Position numbers and translations under genes: made by a program | Assembly (NCBI GenBank): GCA_017991555.1 | Contig: JAGOQM010000005.1 | Location: 132,229-196,228 of the forward strand | Direction of reading: 5' to 3' | From: Neisseriaceae bacterium | Lineage (GTDB): Bacteria > Pseudomonadota > Gammaproteobacteria > Burkholderiales > Neisseriaceae | DNA: 64,000 nt | The notes under the pieces: generated by a model | What the model saw: the letters and a program-made list of their open reading frames with translations, nothing else | The model's database searches: none | What the model was told of the DNA's origin: nothing | Part shown: piece after piece, positions 17,276-27,342 of the stretch | Numbering within the stretch: the stretch's first letter is position 1 | How the letters are laid out: every line of letters begins with the position of its first letter

Positions 17276-18628
17276 TTAATACACCCGTTTTAGTGACTTA
17301 GGCAAGATTTGATTCAACACGATGGCGACAATGGCGCCGGCGGCAATTGAGGAGCTCAGCAAGTATTGCAAGGTTTGCGGTAGCGATTGCAATAGCTCCG
17401 GCGGCGCCAAATCAATAAACAGGGCCGTAATGATGGGCACGCCAATCACAAACATATTGCGCTCGTCCAACTCGATGTGGCGGATCACCCTAAAGCCGCT
17501 GAGGGCGATGATGGCGCACACCACGATGAACACGCCACCGATCACCGGCGAGGGAATCGAGGCAATGGCCACGGCCAGCTTGCCGGACAGGCCAAACACC
17601 ATCATCCATAGGCCAGCGGCCAAAAAGGCAAAGCGGCTGGCAATGCCGGTAATGGCGATGATGCCGGCATTGGTCGAATAGCCGGTGACGGGCGTGCTGC
17701 CCACTAGGGCGCTGACCAAACAGCCGAGGCCTTCGCCGACCACGCCACGGTCGATTTGCTGGTCTTGTAAGGGTCGATCAATCACGGCACTGACGGCAAA
17801 CCAGGTACCGGTGGTTTCGGCCAGCAGCACGGCGTAGATGATCAGCATGGTCACGATGGCCGAGCCTGAAAACGTTGGCGTAAAGCTCAAAAAGGCCAGA
17901 TGAGGCAGAGCAAACCACGACGCAGCGGCAATGGCGTCAGTGTTGAATAGGCCCCAGTGGGCGGCCAGAAGGCAGCCACCGATCAAGGCCAATAACACCG
18001 AACACAGGCGCAGCCAAATGCCGCGCTGGCCCAGCTTAAGGCCGAGGGTCACAAATAAAATCAGCAGGCTGGCAGACGTTGCCGCAAGGGCCACGTTTTG
18101 ATGCAGGGTGCTGCCGCCAGGATAAACGCTGAAAATATTGGCCTTTAGGCCCACCGGCATGAGGGCAATGCCCACCACCAGAATGATGGTGCCGCCCACG
18201 ATCGGCGGCACCAAATGATTGATGATTTTGCGGAAAATCGGGGTGAAGCCCAGCACGATGATGATGACGGCGCCAGGGATTAAGGCCCCATAGACTGCCG
18301 ACATGCCGCTAAGGCCGCCGCCGGCGCTGAGCGCAATGCCGGCCACAGCGCCGATGGGCACATAAGATGGCCCTTGTGCAATCGGCAGCTTCATCCACCA
18401 CTGCGATTGGATGATGGTGGCCAAGCCAGCGGCAAAAAAGGTGGCCTGAATCAGCACCGCCGAGTCGGTGACCGACAGCGACACAATGGTGGCGATGATG
18501 AAGGGCACAACGTACACGTCCATGGCCAGCACGTGTTGGAGGCCGAGAATCAGGCTTTTGCCAAAGGGCAGTTTTTCGTCGGGCTGGACCACTAAAGTGT
18601 GTTCAGAAGGGGCGTCTGGTGCGGACAT
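17276..18628 (-). CDS. NCS2-family purine (xanthine/guanine) permease
   Basis: 450 residues with about 12-14 membrane segments. Family landmarks are AQGPSYVPIGAVAGIA in helix 3, the conserved Glu in LAETTGTWFAVSAV (helix 8), and GEGLGCLVSALVGSTPVTGYSTNAG (helix 10), the NCS2 signature. These proteins are proton symporters of nucleobases in the inner membrane. The guanine deaminase gene lies 21 bases upstream on the same strand, which points to a purine such as xanthine or guanine rather than uracil. It is the last gene before a terminator. Confidence 0.88.
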   Translation of the reverse strand: MSAPDAPSEHTLVVQPDEKLPFGKSLILGLQHVLAMDVYVVPFIIATIVSLSVTDSAVLIQATFFAAGLATIIQSQWWMKLPIAQGPSYVPIGAVAGIALSAGGGLSGMSAVYGALIPGAVIIIVLGFTPIFRKIINHLVPPIVGGTIILVVGIALMPVGLKANIFSVYPGGSTLHQNVALAATSASLLILFVTLGLKLGQRGIWLRLCSVLLALIGGCLLAAHWGLFNTDAIAAASWFALPHLAFLSFTPTFSGSAIVTMLIIYAVLLAETTGTWFAVSAVIDRPLQDQQIDRGVVGEGLGCLVSALVGSTPVTGYSTNAGIIAITGIASRFAFLAAGLWMMVFGLSGKLAVAIASIPSPVIGGVFIVVCAIIALSGFRVIRHIELDERNMFVIGVPIITALFIDLAPPELLQSLPQTLQYLLSSSIAAGAIVAIVLNQILPKSLKRVY

Positions 18629-18649
18629 AAGGTCAGGTTCTTTCTGGTT

Positions 18650-20044
18650 TTAGTTAGGTTGATGCACGATGCGGCCGTTGACCCAAACCGTGTGCACGTT
18701 GCTACGCTGGGCGCCGTGAATGATTTTTTGCAGCACGTCAACGGGCGTGTCCCATTCTGGATAAAGGCTGATGTTGGAATCGGCGGCGTGCACGTCGATG
18801 ACTTGCGCATCCCACTGTTGGCCGACGCTAAAGTGGCCGATGGGCAAATCCAAGGCCTGGCCACCGCCGGTGGTGGCCAGCCAGAAGGCGTGCCTGAAAT
18901 CAATGCGGCTGTCGGCACGGCCGCGCTGGGCGGCGGCCAAATCGGGATTGACGCCGTCTTCGAGCATGCGCGCCGACATCATGCTTTGGCGCATGGCGTC
19001 GAACATGCTGGGGCTATAGCCACCAGAAATGTCGGTGGCCAAGCCCAGATGGGTGCCCAGCTTCAGGTGTTCCGCTACTGGCAGCACGCTGTTGGCAAAG
19101 TAGGCGTTGGACACCGGGCAATGCGCTAAGGCGCTGCCGTGGGCCTGAATCAAGGCGGTGTCGCTGGGGCTTAAAAAGTTGGCGTGGGCCAAGAGCGTAC
19201 GGCGCGTCAAGAGGCCAAAGTCGGCCAGTGACTGGGCATCGCTTTTGCCCATGCGGTCCCACACGTGCTGGTGGGCCCAGTCGCTTTCGGAACAGTGGGT
19301 TTGCACGTGCAGTGATTGCTTCTGAGCCAGCGCGCCCAAGGCGTACAGCACTTCGTCGCTACAGGTGGGAATAAAGCGCGGGGTGATCACCGGCAGCACC
19401 AGCTCAGGGTTGTGCGGCAGTGCTTGAATGGCCTCAATCAGCCATTGGGTGTCGGCCACAGCGCTGGCGGCGTCGGCGTCTTTGTAAAAATCAGGACAGC
19501 TGTCGTTGTCCATCACCACTTTGCCCACCAGTGCGCGTTGGCCGTATTCGAGGCAGATTTCCGCCAGGCGCAGCGAAGCCTCTTTATGGACAGTGGCAAA
19601 ATACACCGAGGTGGTGGTGCCGTTGGCCAAGAGCGTGCGTACCACTTGGTGGTACACCTGTTCCGCAAACGCTAGGTCTTGATAGCGGGCTTCTAAAGGA
19701 AAGGTGTAGTCGTTGAGCCAGTTCAGCAACGGCTCGTGTAAGGCCTTGCCCGACTGTGGCCATTGGGGCGCATGGACGTGCAGATCAATGAAGCCAGGCA
19801 ACAGGTATTGGCCTGCGGTCAGCTCAGTGTAGCGCTGCTGCGCACGGGCCTGCTGCTGGGTTAGGGCGTAATCGGGGTGCTGTGGAGACAGAACGGCGGT
19901 GAGGGTGCCGTGCTCGTTAAAACAGAATAAATGGTCGCTGAGGACGTCGATGTGCCCTAAAACCGGCGTGTGAAACGCGGTACCACACACCACGGTGGCG
20001 GTGTCAGTGTGGGGGTGGGGTGAGGCGGTGGCGTTGTGGCCCAT
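18650..20044 (-). CDS. guaD: Guanine deaminase
   Basis: 464 residues from the ATG at 20044, which has GGGAG seven bases upstream; the frame is open to 20110 (ATG codons there and at 20092 lack a ribosome site). It converts guanine to xanthine. Amidohydrolase motifs are clear: PGFIDLHVHAPQWP (metal His pair), VQTHCSESDW, LLAHANFLS, HCPVSNAYFA and GLATDISGGYSPSM (metal Asp). Its pairing with an NCS2 permease makes a purine salvage or degradation operon. No xanthine dehydrogenase is in the window, though molybdenum cofactor and uptake genes lie 6-14 kb away. Confidence 0.92.
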   Translation of the reverse strand: MGHNATASPHPHTDTATVVCGTAFHTPVLGHIDVLSDHLFCFNEHGTLTAVLSPQHPDYALTQQQARAQQRYTELTAGQYLLPGFIDLHVHAPQWPQSGKALHEPLLNWLNDYTFPLEARYQDLAFAEQVYHQVVRTLLANGTTTSVYFATVHKEASLRLAEICLEYGQRALVGKVVMDNDSCPDFYKDADAASAVADTQWLIEAIQALPHNPELVLPVITPRFIPTCSDEVLYALGALAQKQSLHVQTHCSESDWAHQHVWDRMGKSDAQSLADFGLLTRRTLLAHANFLSPSDTALIQAHGSALAHCPVSNAYFANSVLPVAEHLKLGTHLGLATDISGGYSPSMFDAMRQSMMSARMLEDGVNPDLAAAQRGRADSRIDFRHAFWLATTGGGQALDLPIGHFSVGQQWDAQVIDVHAADSNISLYPEWDTPVDVLQKIIHGAQRSNVHTVWVNGRIVHQPN

Positions 20045-20200
20045 GCGGTGGCTCCCAGAGGTTGGTGCAAGAATGTGGCGGATGGTAGTCATTATTAGGT
20101 TAAAAAACAAGTGATTTTGTCTGAAATCATGGGTTTATGACAGCAGCCTTGATTTTTTAGCGCCTAAGTTAGGCAGGCCGCTCATCGAACGGCCTGAGGT

Positions 20201-21658
20201 TTATAAGGTATCAAACTTAGCGGTGATCCGATACAGGCGGCTGTAGAGGTCGGCATGGGCCTTTTTACGGCTGTCCTTGGCCAAGTCTTCCTTGCTTTTC
20301 ATGCTGCTGACCTGTTTCTTATCATAGGCTTTACCGCTGGGCACGTCGCCTTCGTAGCTCACCACTTTTTTCTCCGAGGTGGCGATGAAGTCGTGACTGA
20401 GCTTTTCTTGGTAGAGGCCGCTAAACGACAGTTCTACCGTGGTGAGATAGCGGTTTTGGGCGCTGATGGTGACTTTGGTGAAGCGTTTGGTCACATAGGT
20501 CGGTTCGGTGGTGACGGCGCCATTAGGGTGGGTGGTGGTTTTGTTGCCGGCCTGAACCTGCTTTGTTTGGGCTTCTCTGTCAATGGCGTCGCCGTCGCGC
20601 TCATAGGTTTCTTTGAGGCGGATTTTGACCACCACGTCGGCCTCCTGGCGGTTTTTGGTCACTTTGAAATAAGGCGTCAGCTCATTTGAAGTTAAGGTGA
20701 GGGCGGCATCGGCGGTGCTGGTTCTGAGCGTACTCATCAGCGGGTTGACATCATCGTCAAGGTAGACCTTCACCAGCCCTTGTTGCGCATACTTGCTGGC
20801 TTTTTGTTGGGCCACTTTGCTGTCGCCATAGGTGCTTAAGGTGTTGACCGCACTTTGGTATTGGGCGGCGACGTCGCGGGCACTGCGCTTGTTATGGATG
20901 CGTCCCGCTGCGGCGTCGGCCTGTTGCAGTAAGGCCTTGTATTCGGCCGTGCGCCAAATGGTTTCGTACTGTTTGAGCAAGGCCGCCGTGTTTTTATAGT
21001 CGCCATAAGGGGCGTAGGTGGCGGCAATTTGGCGCAGGCTGGCGGCCGCGCCGTGGTAATCCTTGTTCTTGGCCAACAGCAGGCCGGCTTGATAGAGGCC
21101 TTCGGCGAGTAGGCCTTTATAGGTTTTGTCATTGCTGGTAAACAAAGCCTGGCTGTCTTTATAGGGGGTGATCTGCGCCAACGCCTGGCCATAGGCTTCG
21201 GCTCGGCGGCGATAGTCTTCAGGCTGTTTGCCGTTAATGCTTTGGCCCAGCAGGTAATACTGGTTGGCCAAGGCCTCAGTCAGGCTGTCTAGGTCTAGGC
21301 GCAGCATGATGTCGGGTACCAGCTGCCGATGTATGGGGGCGTAGAGGCTAGTGCGCATGGCTTTGAGGGCCACCAGCTGGTGGATTCTGGCGTCGTGGTT
21401 GTTGGCTGCTGCCCGCTTGAGTTCGGTCTCGTAATGGGCCACGCTTTGGTTCACGACCTGTTGAAATGCCAGTCGCTTCTTGTCACTCATTTGGTCGCCA
21501 CGGTCGGTGGCGTAGGTGGCGTATTGGGCCACGCTGCGGACATAGTCGCCTTGTTCAAAGGACTTCATGGCTTGATCGGCCATGGATTGGCAAGCACCTA
21601 AGAGCAGGCATAGAACCAAAGAGCACAGAGACAGCGTGGCGCGTTTAAAAAGAATCAT
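20201..21658 (-). CDS. Predicted lipoprotein with tetratricopeptide-like helices, unknown function
   Basis: 485 residues. The signal ends in lipobox LGAC (Cys23). Residues of about 25-290 are helical and resemble divergent TPR repeats (for example SFEQGDYVRSVAQYATYA and LLLAKNKDYHGAAASLRQIA). Residues of about 300-450 look like beta strands with Thr/Lys-rich segments. I do not recognise the family. It is monocistronic. Two small palindromes (GCCTAAGTTAGGC and CAGGCCG/CGGCCTG) lie just after the stop at 20162-20196 but have no T-run, so termination there is uncertain. It is probably anchored in the outer membrane. Confidence 0.6.
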   Translation of the reverse strand: MILFKRATLSLCSLVLCLLLGACQSMADQAMKSFEQGDYVRSVAQYATYATDRGDQMSDKKRLAFQQVVNQSVAHYETELKRAAANNHDARIHQLVALKAMRTSLYAPIHRQLVPDIMLRLDLDSLTEALANQYYLLGQSINGKQPEDYRRRAEAYGQALAQITPYKDSQALFTSNDKTYKGLLAEGLYQAGLLLAKNKDYHGAAASLRQIAATYAPYGDYKNTAALLKQYETIWRTAEYKALLQQADAAAGRIHNKRSARDVAAQYQSAVNTLSTYGDSKVAQQKASKYAQQGLVKVYLDDDVNPLMSTLRTSTADAALTLTSNELTPYFKVTKNRQEADVVVKIRLKETYERDGDAIDREAQTKQVQAGNKTTTHPNGAVTTEPTYVTKRFTKVTISAQNRYLTTVELSFSGLYQEKLSHDFIATSEKKVVSYEGDVPSGKAYDKKQVSSMKSKEDLAKDSRKKAHADLYSRLYRITAKFDTL

Positions 21659-21756
21659 TTTAATGTCATTGAAATAAAAAATAGTGGCTATTCTAACCGG
21701 AATGGGCCTGTTTATGCAATCGGGTTATTTGCGGTGGCGGTGGGCCCATACGGGGA

Positions 21757-24700
21757 TTAAAACTGCTTGGTCAGCGCATCCCACTGTTTTTGTAAGCGTT
21801 TCACCGACACCGGCATCGGGGTTTTGAGTTCTTGTGCAAACAGCGACACGCGCAGCTCTTCGAGCTGCCATTGAAAGGCCAGTAGGTCGGCCGGCACGTC
21901 GATGTTTTGCTGTCGCAGTAGCTGAATGCGGTCATGCCAAGTTTGCCACAGCGCCATGATTTCCTGTTCGCGCTGATCATCGCGCCCAGCGTTGCCCATG
22001 TATTTGTCCATGCGCAGCAGCATCGCTTTGAGGTAGCGCGGCAGGTGCGGCAGCTGTGTCCACGGTGTGGCGCTGACAAAACCTGGGTAAATCAGGCGCT
22101 GCATCTGTTCGCTGAGGGTGCGGCTAAGCGGGTGCTTGCCCAACTTACGCTGGACGTCACCATAGCCTTCGGCGATTTGGCTCAGCATTTGGCTCATGCC
22201 CTGCTTGACTGCGGGCAGGCGGCTGCGGGCGCGCTTGATTTGTTCCTTGAAGTCTTTCTCGGTGCGCGGCAGGGCATCTTCACCAATAAAGGCGCGGTCA
22301 CAGATGGCGTGATTGATGTCGGCCAACAGCTTATCGGCGTTGCCTAAGTGTTTGAGCTGCATCGCCACCTGGGTGAAGCCTGGAATGCCTTTGTTTAAAT
22401 CCTTCATGTGGTCGCGCAGCTGTTTTTGCATCAGCGCGATCACGCCCAGCCGATGTGCGGCTTCGGCGCTGTCGGCGGTGTCAAACAGGCGTAGGGCGAT
22501 GCGGCCTTCTTCTAGCTTGAGGCCCAAATAGCCGGTGAGCTGCTGTTTGCCACGGGCAAACTGAATGCTTTCGGGCAGGGTGCCCAAGTCCCAGTCTTGA
22601 ATGTCTTCGCGCTCAAATTCCTGGGTGTTGTCGCGGAAGGTCAGTTGGGCGGCCTTGCCCAATTGCTGTTGCAGCTGGCGCAGGTCGCGGCCCATGGCCA
22701 GTTCGCGCTTGCCATCGTCGAGCACGCGAATGTTGACCTGGCAGTGGGCTGGCAGTGGCATTTGCTGCCAGGCGTCGATGTCGACGATGACGGTGCCGCC
22801 GGTGTGGCGCAAAATATGGTGGGCCAGCTGTGGCAGCAGCGGCTCATCGGTATTGGGGTTGCGTGACAAAAAGCCGGTGATGAAGTCGGGCACCGGCACG
22901 CAAGTGCGGCGCTGTTGCTTGGGCAGGGCCTTCATCAACAGGGTCAGCTTTTCCCGAATCATGCCCGGCACCAGCCATTCTAAACGGGCGGGGTTGAGGC
23001 GGTTCAACACCGTTAACGGCACGTGGAGGGTGACGCCATCCAGCACGTGGTTGGGCTCAAAGCGGTAGCTGAGCTTAAACTTGCCGTCGTCGTTGTGCCA
23101 CCATTCGGGGAACTGCGCCTCGGTCACGTGTTCGGCCGCATGCTGCATTAAGTCGTCGCGGCTGAGGTATAAATGCTTGGGGTTTTCGGCTTCGATGGAC
23201 TTGCGCCATTTTTCAAAGCTGCGAATGTCGCAAATCGTGGCCGGAATTTTGGCCGCATAAAACCCATACAGCACTTCGTCGTCCACCAAAACGTCTTGGC
23301 GGCGAGACTTATGCTCCAAGGCCAGCACGTCTTTAATCAGCCTACGGTTGTGGCTAAAGAAGGGCGCTTTGGTGTCCCATTCTTGTTCAACCAGCGCGCC
23401 GCGAATGAATAATTCATGCGCGGTTTCAGGATCGATGGGGCCATATTGCACCGGGCGGCGGGGATTGACGGTGAGGCTGTATAAGGTCACGCGTTCGCTG
23501 GCCACCACTTCGCCGCGGGCTTTTTCCCAATGCGGATCAAAATAATGGTATTTCACTAAGTGCGGCACTTCGGCTTCAATCCATTCTGGATTGAGCTTGC
23601 CGACGTCGCGCGCATAGAGCTTGCTGGTGTCGGTGAGCTCGGCCGCAAACACCCACTTAGGCTTGGCCTTAAAGAGGTTAGAGGCGGGGAATAGGTGAAA
23701 ATGAATGCCGCGCACGCCTAGGTAATCGTTGCCTTCCGGCGCCTTCATGCCGACGTTGCCAATCAGGCCGGTTAACAGCGCTCGATGAATTTGTTCGGGC
23801 GTGGCCGGTAGCGCGTTGGGCTTAAAGCCCAGTTCTTGGCAGATGTCTTTCAGCTGCTTGTACAGCTCGCGCCATTCGCGCATGCGCATGGGCGATAAGA
23901 AGTGCTGCTTGCATAGCTGCGCCAGCTGGCGCTGGCTGCTTTTGTTGTGTAAGGCTTCTTCGTAAAACTGCCACAGGTGCACGTAAGACAAAAAGTCCGA
24001 CTCTTTGTCGGCAAAGCGCAGATGCGCCTGATGGGCGGCTTCGCGCGCCTCAAACGGGCGCTCGCGTGGGTCTTGGATCGACAGCGCCGCCACGATGATG
24101 AGGGCTTCTTGCAGGCAGGTGTGCTTGTGCGCGGCCAGCAGCATGCGCCCAATTTTAGGGTCGATGGGCAGGCGCGCCAGCTGGGTGCCGATTTCGGTCA
24201 GGCTTTGGTCGGCCTTGATGGCGCCAAGCTCGTGTAAGACCTGATAGCCGTCGGCAATGTAGCGGCTGGCGGGGGCTTCTAAGAAGGGAAACTGGGCCAC
24301 GTCGCCGAGGCGCAGGGCGGCCATGCGCAAAATCACCGCGGCCAGGTTAGAGCGCAGAATTTCTGGGTCGGTAAAAGCAGGCCGCTGTTTGAAGTCGTCT
24401 TCCGCATACAGGCGGATGCACACGCCGGCGGCGACCCGGCCGCAACGGCCAGAACGCTGGTTGGCGGCCGATTGGGCAATTTTTTCGACGTGCAGCTGTT
24501 CGACTTTAGCGCGGACAGAATAGCGCTTCACCCGCGCCAGGCCAGTATCGATGACGTAGTTGATGCCGGGCACGGTGAGCGAGGTCTCGGCCACGTTGGT
24601 GGCCAAGACGATGCGGCGGCTGCCGTTGGGGTGGAAAATGCGCTGCTGGTCGGCGTTCGACAAGCGCGCAAACAGTGGCAGAATATCGTAATGCTTGATG

Positions 24701-25614
24701 TGGCTTTTGCGTAAGGCGTCGGTGGCGTCGCGAATTTCGCGCTCGCCCGGTAAAAACACCAGAATGTCGCCGGCGCCAAGGCGGCTCAGCTCGTCCACGG
24801 CGTCGACGATGGCATCGTTGTAATCGAGGTCGGCAGGGTCTAGATCGGCAGCCTTACTGGCCTCTTTTAAAGCCTCAAGCGGGCGGTAGCGCACCTCAAC
24901 CGGGAAGGTTCGGCCGGAAACTTCCATCACCGGTGCGTCATTAAAGTGTTTGCTGAAACGGTCGGCGTCGATGGTGGCGCTGGTGATGATGACTTTAAGG
25001 TCGGGGCGCTTGGGCAACAGCTGCTTTAAAAAGCCGAGCAAGAAATCAATGTTGAGGCTGCGTTCGTGCGCCTCGTCGATGATGAGGGTGTCGTATTGGT
25101 TTAAATAGCGGTCGGTTTGGGTTTCGGCCAGCAAAATGCCGTCGGTCATCAGCTTGATGTAGCTGGTGGGCTTGCTGTGGTCGGTAAAGCGCACCTTAAA
25201 GCCCACCGCTTCGCCGATGGGGGTGTCCAGCTCTTCCGCAATCCGGGTCGCCACCGAGCGCGCGGCCAGGCGGCGCGGCTGGGTGTGGCCGATTAGGCCT
25301 TTGACGCCGCGGCCGAGCGTCAGGCAAATCTTGGGAATCTGGGTGGTTTTGCCCGAACCGGTTTCGCCACAGATGATGACCACCTGATGGTCGTTGATCA
25401 AGGCCTTCAGCTCGTCCAGCTTTTGGTTAACCGGCAAGGCATCGTCGAAGCTCGGCTGTGGCAGCCGCGCTAGGCGCGCCAGATAGGCCGCATGCGACTG
25501 AGCGTATTTTTTGTCAACCGCCTCTAGGCCACCGTGACGTTTGGGCTGTTTGTAGGCAAGTTGAAGGAAGTGGCGGTCTTTGGTTAAGACCTGAGAGAAG
25601 TTAGGCTCAGACAT
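21757..25614 (-). CDS. hrpA: ATP-dependent RNA helicase HrpA
   Basis: 1285 residues, the normal size for the large DEAH-box helicase. Walker A is GETGSGKTTQIP at about residue 81, the DEAH box lies in LIIDEAHERSLNIDFLLG, motif III is TSATID, and motif VI is QRSGRCGRVAAGVCIRLY. The helicase-associated winged helix and OB domains and the long C-terminal DUF3418 region follow. HrpA unwinds mRNA structures, acts on stalled ribosomes and processes some fimbrial mRNAs in E. coli. It is a single gene with its own start near 25614. Confidence 0.95.
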   Translation of the reverse strand: MSEPNFSQVLTKDRHFLQLAYKQPKRHGGLEAVDKKYAQSHAAYLARLARLPQPSFDDALPVNQKLDELKALINDHQVVIICGETGSGKTTQIPKICLTLGRGVKGLIGHTQPRRLAARSVATRIAEELDTPIGEAVGFKVRFTDHSKPTSYIKLMTDGILLAETQTDRYLNQYDTLIIDEAHERSLNIDFLLGFLKQLLPKRPDLKVIITSATIDADRFSKHFNDAPVMEVSGRTFPVEVRYRPLEALKEASKAADLDPADLDYNDAIVDAVDELSRLGAGDILVFLPGEREIRDATDALRKSHIKHYDILPLFARLSNADQQRIFHPNGSRRIVLATNVAETSLTVPGINYVIDTGLARVKRYSVRAKVEQLHVEKIAQSAANQRSGRCGRVAAGVCIRLYAEDDFKQRPAFTDPEILRSNLAAVILRMAALRLGDVAQFPFLEAPASRYIADGYQVLHELGAIKADQSLTEIGTQLARLPIDPKIGRMLLAAHKHTCLQEALIIVAALSIQDPRERPFEAREAAHQAHLRFADKESDFLSYVHLWQFYEEALHNKSSQRQLAQLCKQHFLSPMRMREWRELYKQLKDICQELGFKPNALPATPEQIHRALLTGLIGNVGMKAPEGNDYLGVRGIHFHLFPASNLFKAKPKWVFAAELTDTSKLYARDVGKLNPEWIEAEVPHLVKYHYFDPHWEKARGEVVASERVTLYSLTVNPRRPVQYGPIDPETAHELFIRGALVEQEWDTKAPFFSHNRRLIKDVLALEHKSRRQDVLVDDEVLYGFYAAKIPATICDIRSFEKWRKSIEAENPKHLYLSRDDLMQHAAEHVTEAQFPEWWHNDDGKFKLSYRFEPNHVLDGVTLHVPLTVLNRLNPARLEWLVPGMIREKLTLLMKALPKQQRRTCVPVPDFITGFLSRNPNTDEPLLPQLAHHILRHTGGTVIVDIDAWQQMPLPAHCQVNIRVLDDGKRELAMGRDLRQLQQQLGKAAQLTFRDNTQEFEREDIQDWDLGTLPESIQFARGKQQLTGYLGLKLEEGRIALRLFDTADSAEAAHRLGVIALMQKQLRDHMKDLNKGIPGFTQVAMQLKHLGNADKLLADINHAICDRAFIGEDALPRTEKDFKEQIKRARSRLPAVKQGMSQMLSQIAEGYGDVQRKLGKHPLSRTLSEQMQRLIYPGFVSATPWTQLPHLPRYLKAMLLRMDKYMGNAGRDDQREQEIMALWQTWHDRIQLLRQQNIDVPADLLAFQWQLEELRVSLFAQELKTPMPVSVKRLQKQWDALTKQF

Positions 25615-25759
25615 GCGGGGACAATACGTTAAACATAAACGTCGATTATAACAGGAAATGTTTTGCGGCGGCTTTCGCGTCTAAAGACAGAGGGTTAAGG
25701 TTTCGTCTAAACAGCGTTATACTGAATGTTTCAAAATCACCCGCACAAGAGGATAAAGC

Positions 25760-26329
25760 ATGCAGACGGTAAAAATTGGCTTGGTGTCCACCAGCGATCG
25801 CGCCAGCCAAGGCGTTTATGAAGACGAAGGCATTCCAGGGCTTAAGGCTTGGTTGGACAAGGCCGTGGTGAACCCGATTGAGTACGTGCCGCATCTGATT
25901 GCCGACGATCAAGCCACCATTGAAGCCACGCTGAAACGGCTGGCCGACGAAGACGGCTGCGACCTGATTTTCACCACCGGTGGCACCGGCCCCGCCCCTA
26001 GGGACGTGACGCCAGAAGCGACCTTGGCCGTGTTGGATAAGGAGCTGCCGGGCTTTGGCGAACAAATGCGCCAAATCAGCCTGTATTACGTGCCCACGGC
26101 GATTCTGTCGCGCCAAACTGCGGGCGTGCGCGGTAAAAGCCTCATCGTGAACCTGCCCGGCCGGCCCAAAGCGATTGCCGAAACCTTAGAAGGCGTGCGC
26201 GACAGCGGCGGCAACATCGTGGTGCATGGCTTATTCAGTTCGGTGCCTTATGGTGTAGAACTGGTGGGCGGCGCCTACATCGAAACCCATCCTGAAGTCT
26301 GCCAGGCGTTTCGACCCAAGAAAAAATAA
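25760..26329 (+). CDS. mog: Molybdopterin adenylyltransferase
   Basis: 189 residues. It adenylates molybdopterin before molybdate insertion in molybdenum cofactor synthesis. VKIGLVSTSDRAS at the start, FTTGGTGPAPRDVTPEA with the nucleotide-binding GGTG loop, and IVNLPGRPKAIAE near the end are Mog/MoaB signatures. AGAGGA lies before the ATG. An isochorismatase-fold gene follows 29 bases downstream. Other molybdenum genes (moeB, modABC) lie 5-8 kb further on. Confidence 0.92.
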   Translation: MQTVKIGLVSTSDRASQGVYEDEGIPGLKAWLDKAVVNPIEYVPHLIADDQATIEATLKRLADEDGCDLIFTTGGTGPAPRDVTPEATLAVLDKELPGFGEQMRQISLYYVPTAILSRQTAGVRGKSLIVNLPGRPKAIAETLEGVRDSGGNIVVHGLFSSVPYGVELVGGAYIETHPEVCQAFRPKKK

Positions 26330-26358
26330 CGCAGACCGTTTGAACAAAGGAGACAACC

Positions 26359-26991
26359 ATGAGCATAGTGGCCATTGACGTAGATGCCCAACAAACCTTT
26401 ACCCCTTTATGTCCGGATGAGCTACCGGTGGCCGGCGGCGCCGACATTGTGGCAGCGCTTAATGCCCAAGCGGCTTTGGCGCAGTATCGGGTGTTGACCA
26501 AGGATGCCCACAGTCCTAAGGCGCTGTGGGTGGTGGCTGACCCAAAAGACAGCCTCCAGCCCTTAGATTTACCCAATGCCGACCTCACTTGGGTAGCGCA
26601 TGCGGTGCCTGGCACCAAAGGCTTTGAAGCCTTGCCCGGCTTGCCGGCCGTGATTGATTACGATTTTGTGGTGTACAAAGGCATCGAGCCGGACATGCAC
26701 CCTTACGGCGCCTGTTTTCATGACTTTGCTGAGCGCTTGAGTACCGGCCTGATCGAATGGTTGAAAATTAAAGAGGCCAAAACCATCATTCTGGGCGGCC
26801 TGGCCGAAGACTATTGCGTCAAAACCACGGCGCTACAGCTGGCGAAGTATGGGGCCTGGCGAGTGATTGTGAACTTAGAGGCCACCCGAGGCATCGCGCC
26901 AGAAACCACGGCCGCGGCAAGGGTTGAAATGGCGGAGGCGGGGGTGACGCTGGTGGCCGATACGACCGCGCTTAAAGCCCTGTTAATATGA
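26359..26991 (+). CDS. pncA: Nicotinamidase-like isochorismatase-fold hydrolase
   Basis: 210 residues. The catalytic triad of nicotinamidases can be placed: Asp9 in VDAQQTF, Lys107 in VVYKGIE, Cys153 in GGLAEDYCVK. The metal ligands also fit: Asp49 and His51 in TKDAHSP and His81 in TWVAHAVPGT. Nicotinamidase converts nicotinamide to nicotinate in NAD salvage. The LAxDYCV form of the Cys motif favours nicotinamidase over other isochorismatase-fold enzymes. AAAGGAG precedes the ATG, and it may be co-transcribed with mog. Confidence 0.8.
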   Translation: MSIVAIDVDAQQTFTPLCPDELPVAGGADIVAALNAQAALAQYRVLTKDAHSPKALWVVADPKDSLQPLDLPNADLTWVAHAVPGTKGFEALPGLPAVIDYDFVVYKGIEPDMHPYGACFHDFAERLSTGLIEWLKIKEAKTIILGGLAEDYCVKTTALQLAKYGAWRVIVNLEATRGIAPETTAAARVEMAEAGVTLVADTTALKALLI

Positions 26992-27020
26992 TTTATTTTC
27001 GTAAAGTTAGGTAAAGTAAA

Positions 27021-27047
27021 CATGGCGCTGCGGCGCCATTTTTTTAT
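27021..27047 (+). terminator. Intrinsic terminator after the nicotinamidase-like gene
   Basis: ATGGCGC-N4-GCGCCAT stem followed by eight T. Confidence 0.85.
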
Positions 27048-27342
27048 TTTTAACGTATTTTGGGTGAATTTAATCCCTGTTGTTAGTGTGGATAAGTATA
27101 TGTAATAAGGTTTACAAGGGTGTTATTTTGGTTAAGTAATTTAGTTTAAAGAATATTTTTTTATTTTACTGGTTTTATGTTCATTCGAAAAAGGAATGTT
27201 ATTTGCTAATCCGGCAATATATATGCTAAATTTCCGTCCTTGCAGGACAAATGGGCACGAACACCTTGCGCTGAGACACAAACACGCCGCGGTGATAATA
27301 ATAAACGCCTGAATCAAAACGGATTTCATCGGAGAAGTGAGC
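27048..27342. other. AT-rich intergenic region with one consensus DnaA box
   Basis: About 295 bases, mostly A/T from 27048 to 27230, with no gene. TGTGGATAA at 27087-27095 is the exact complement of the consensus DnaA box TTATCCACA. It is single, so it does not define an origin. GTCC-TTGCA-GGAC near 27236-27248 is a short palindrome. GGAGAA at 27331-27336 is the ribosome site of the permease gene. Confidence 0.4.
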
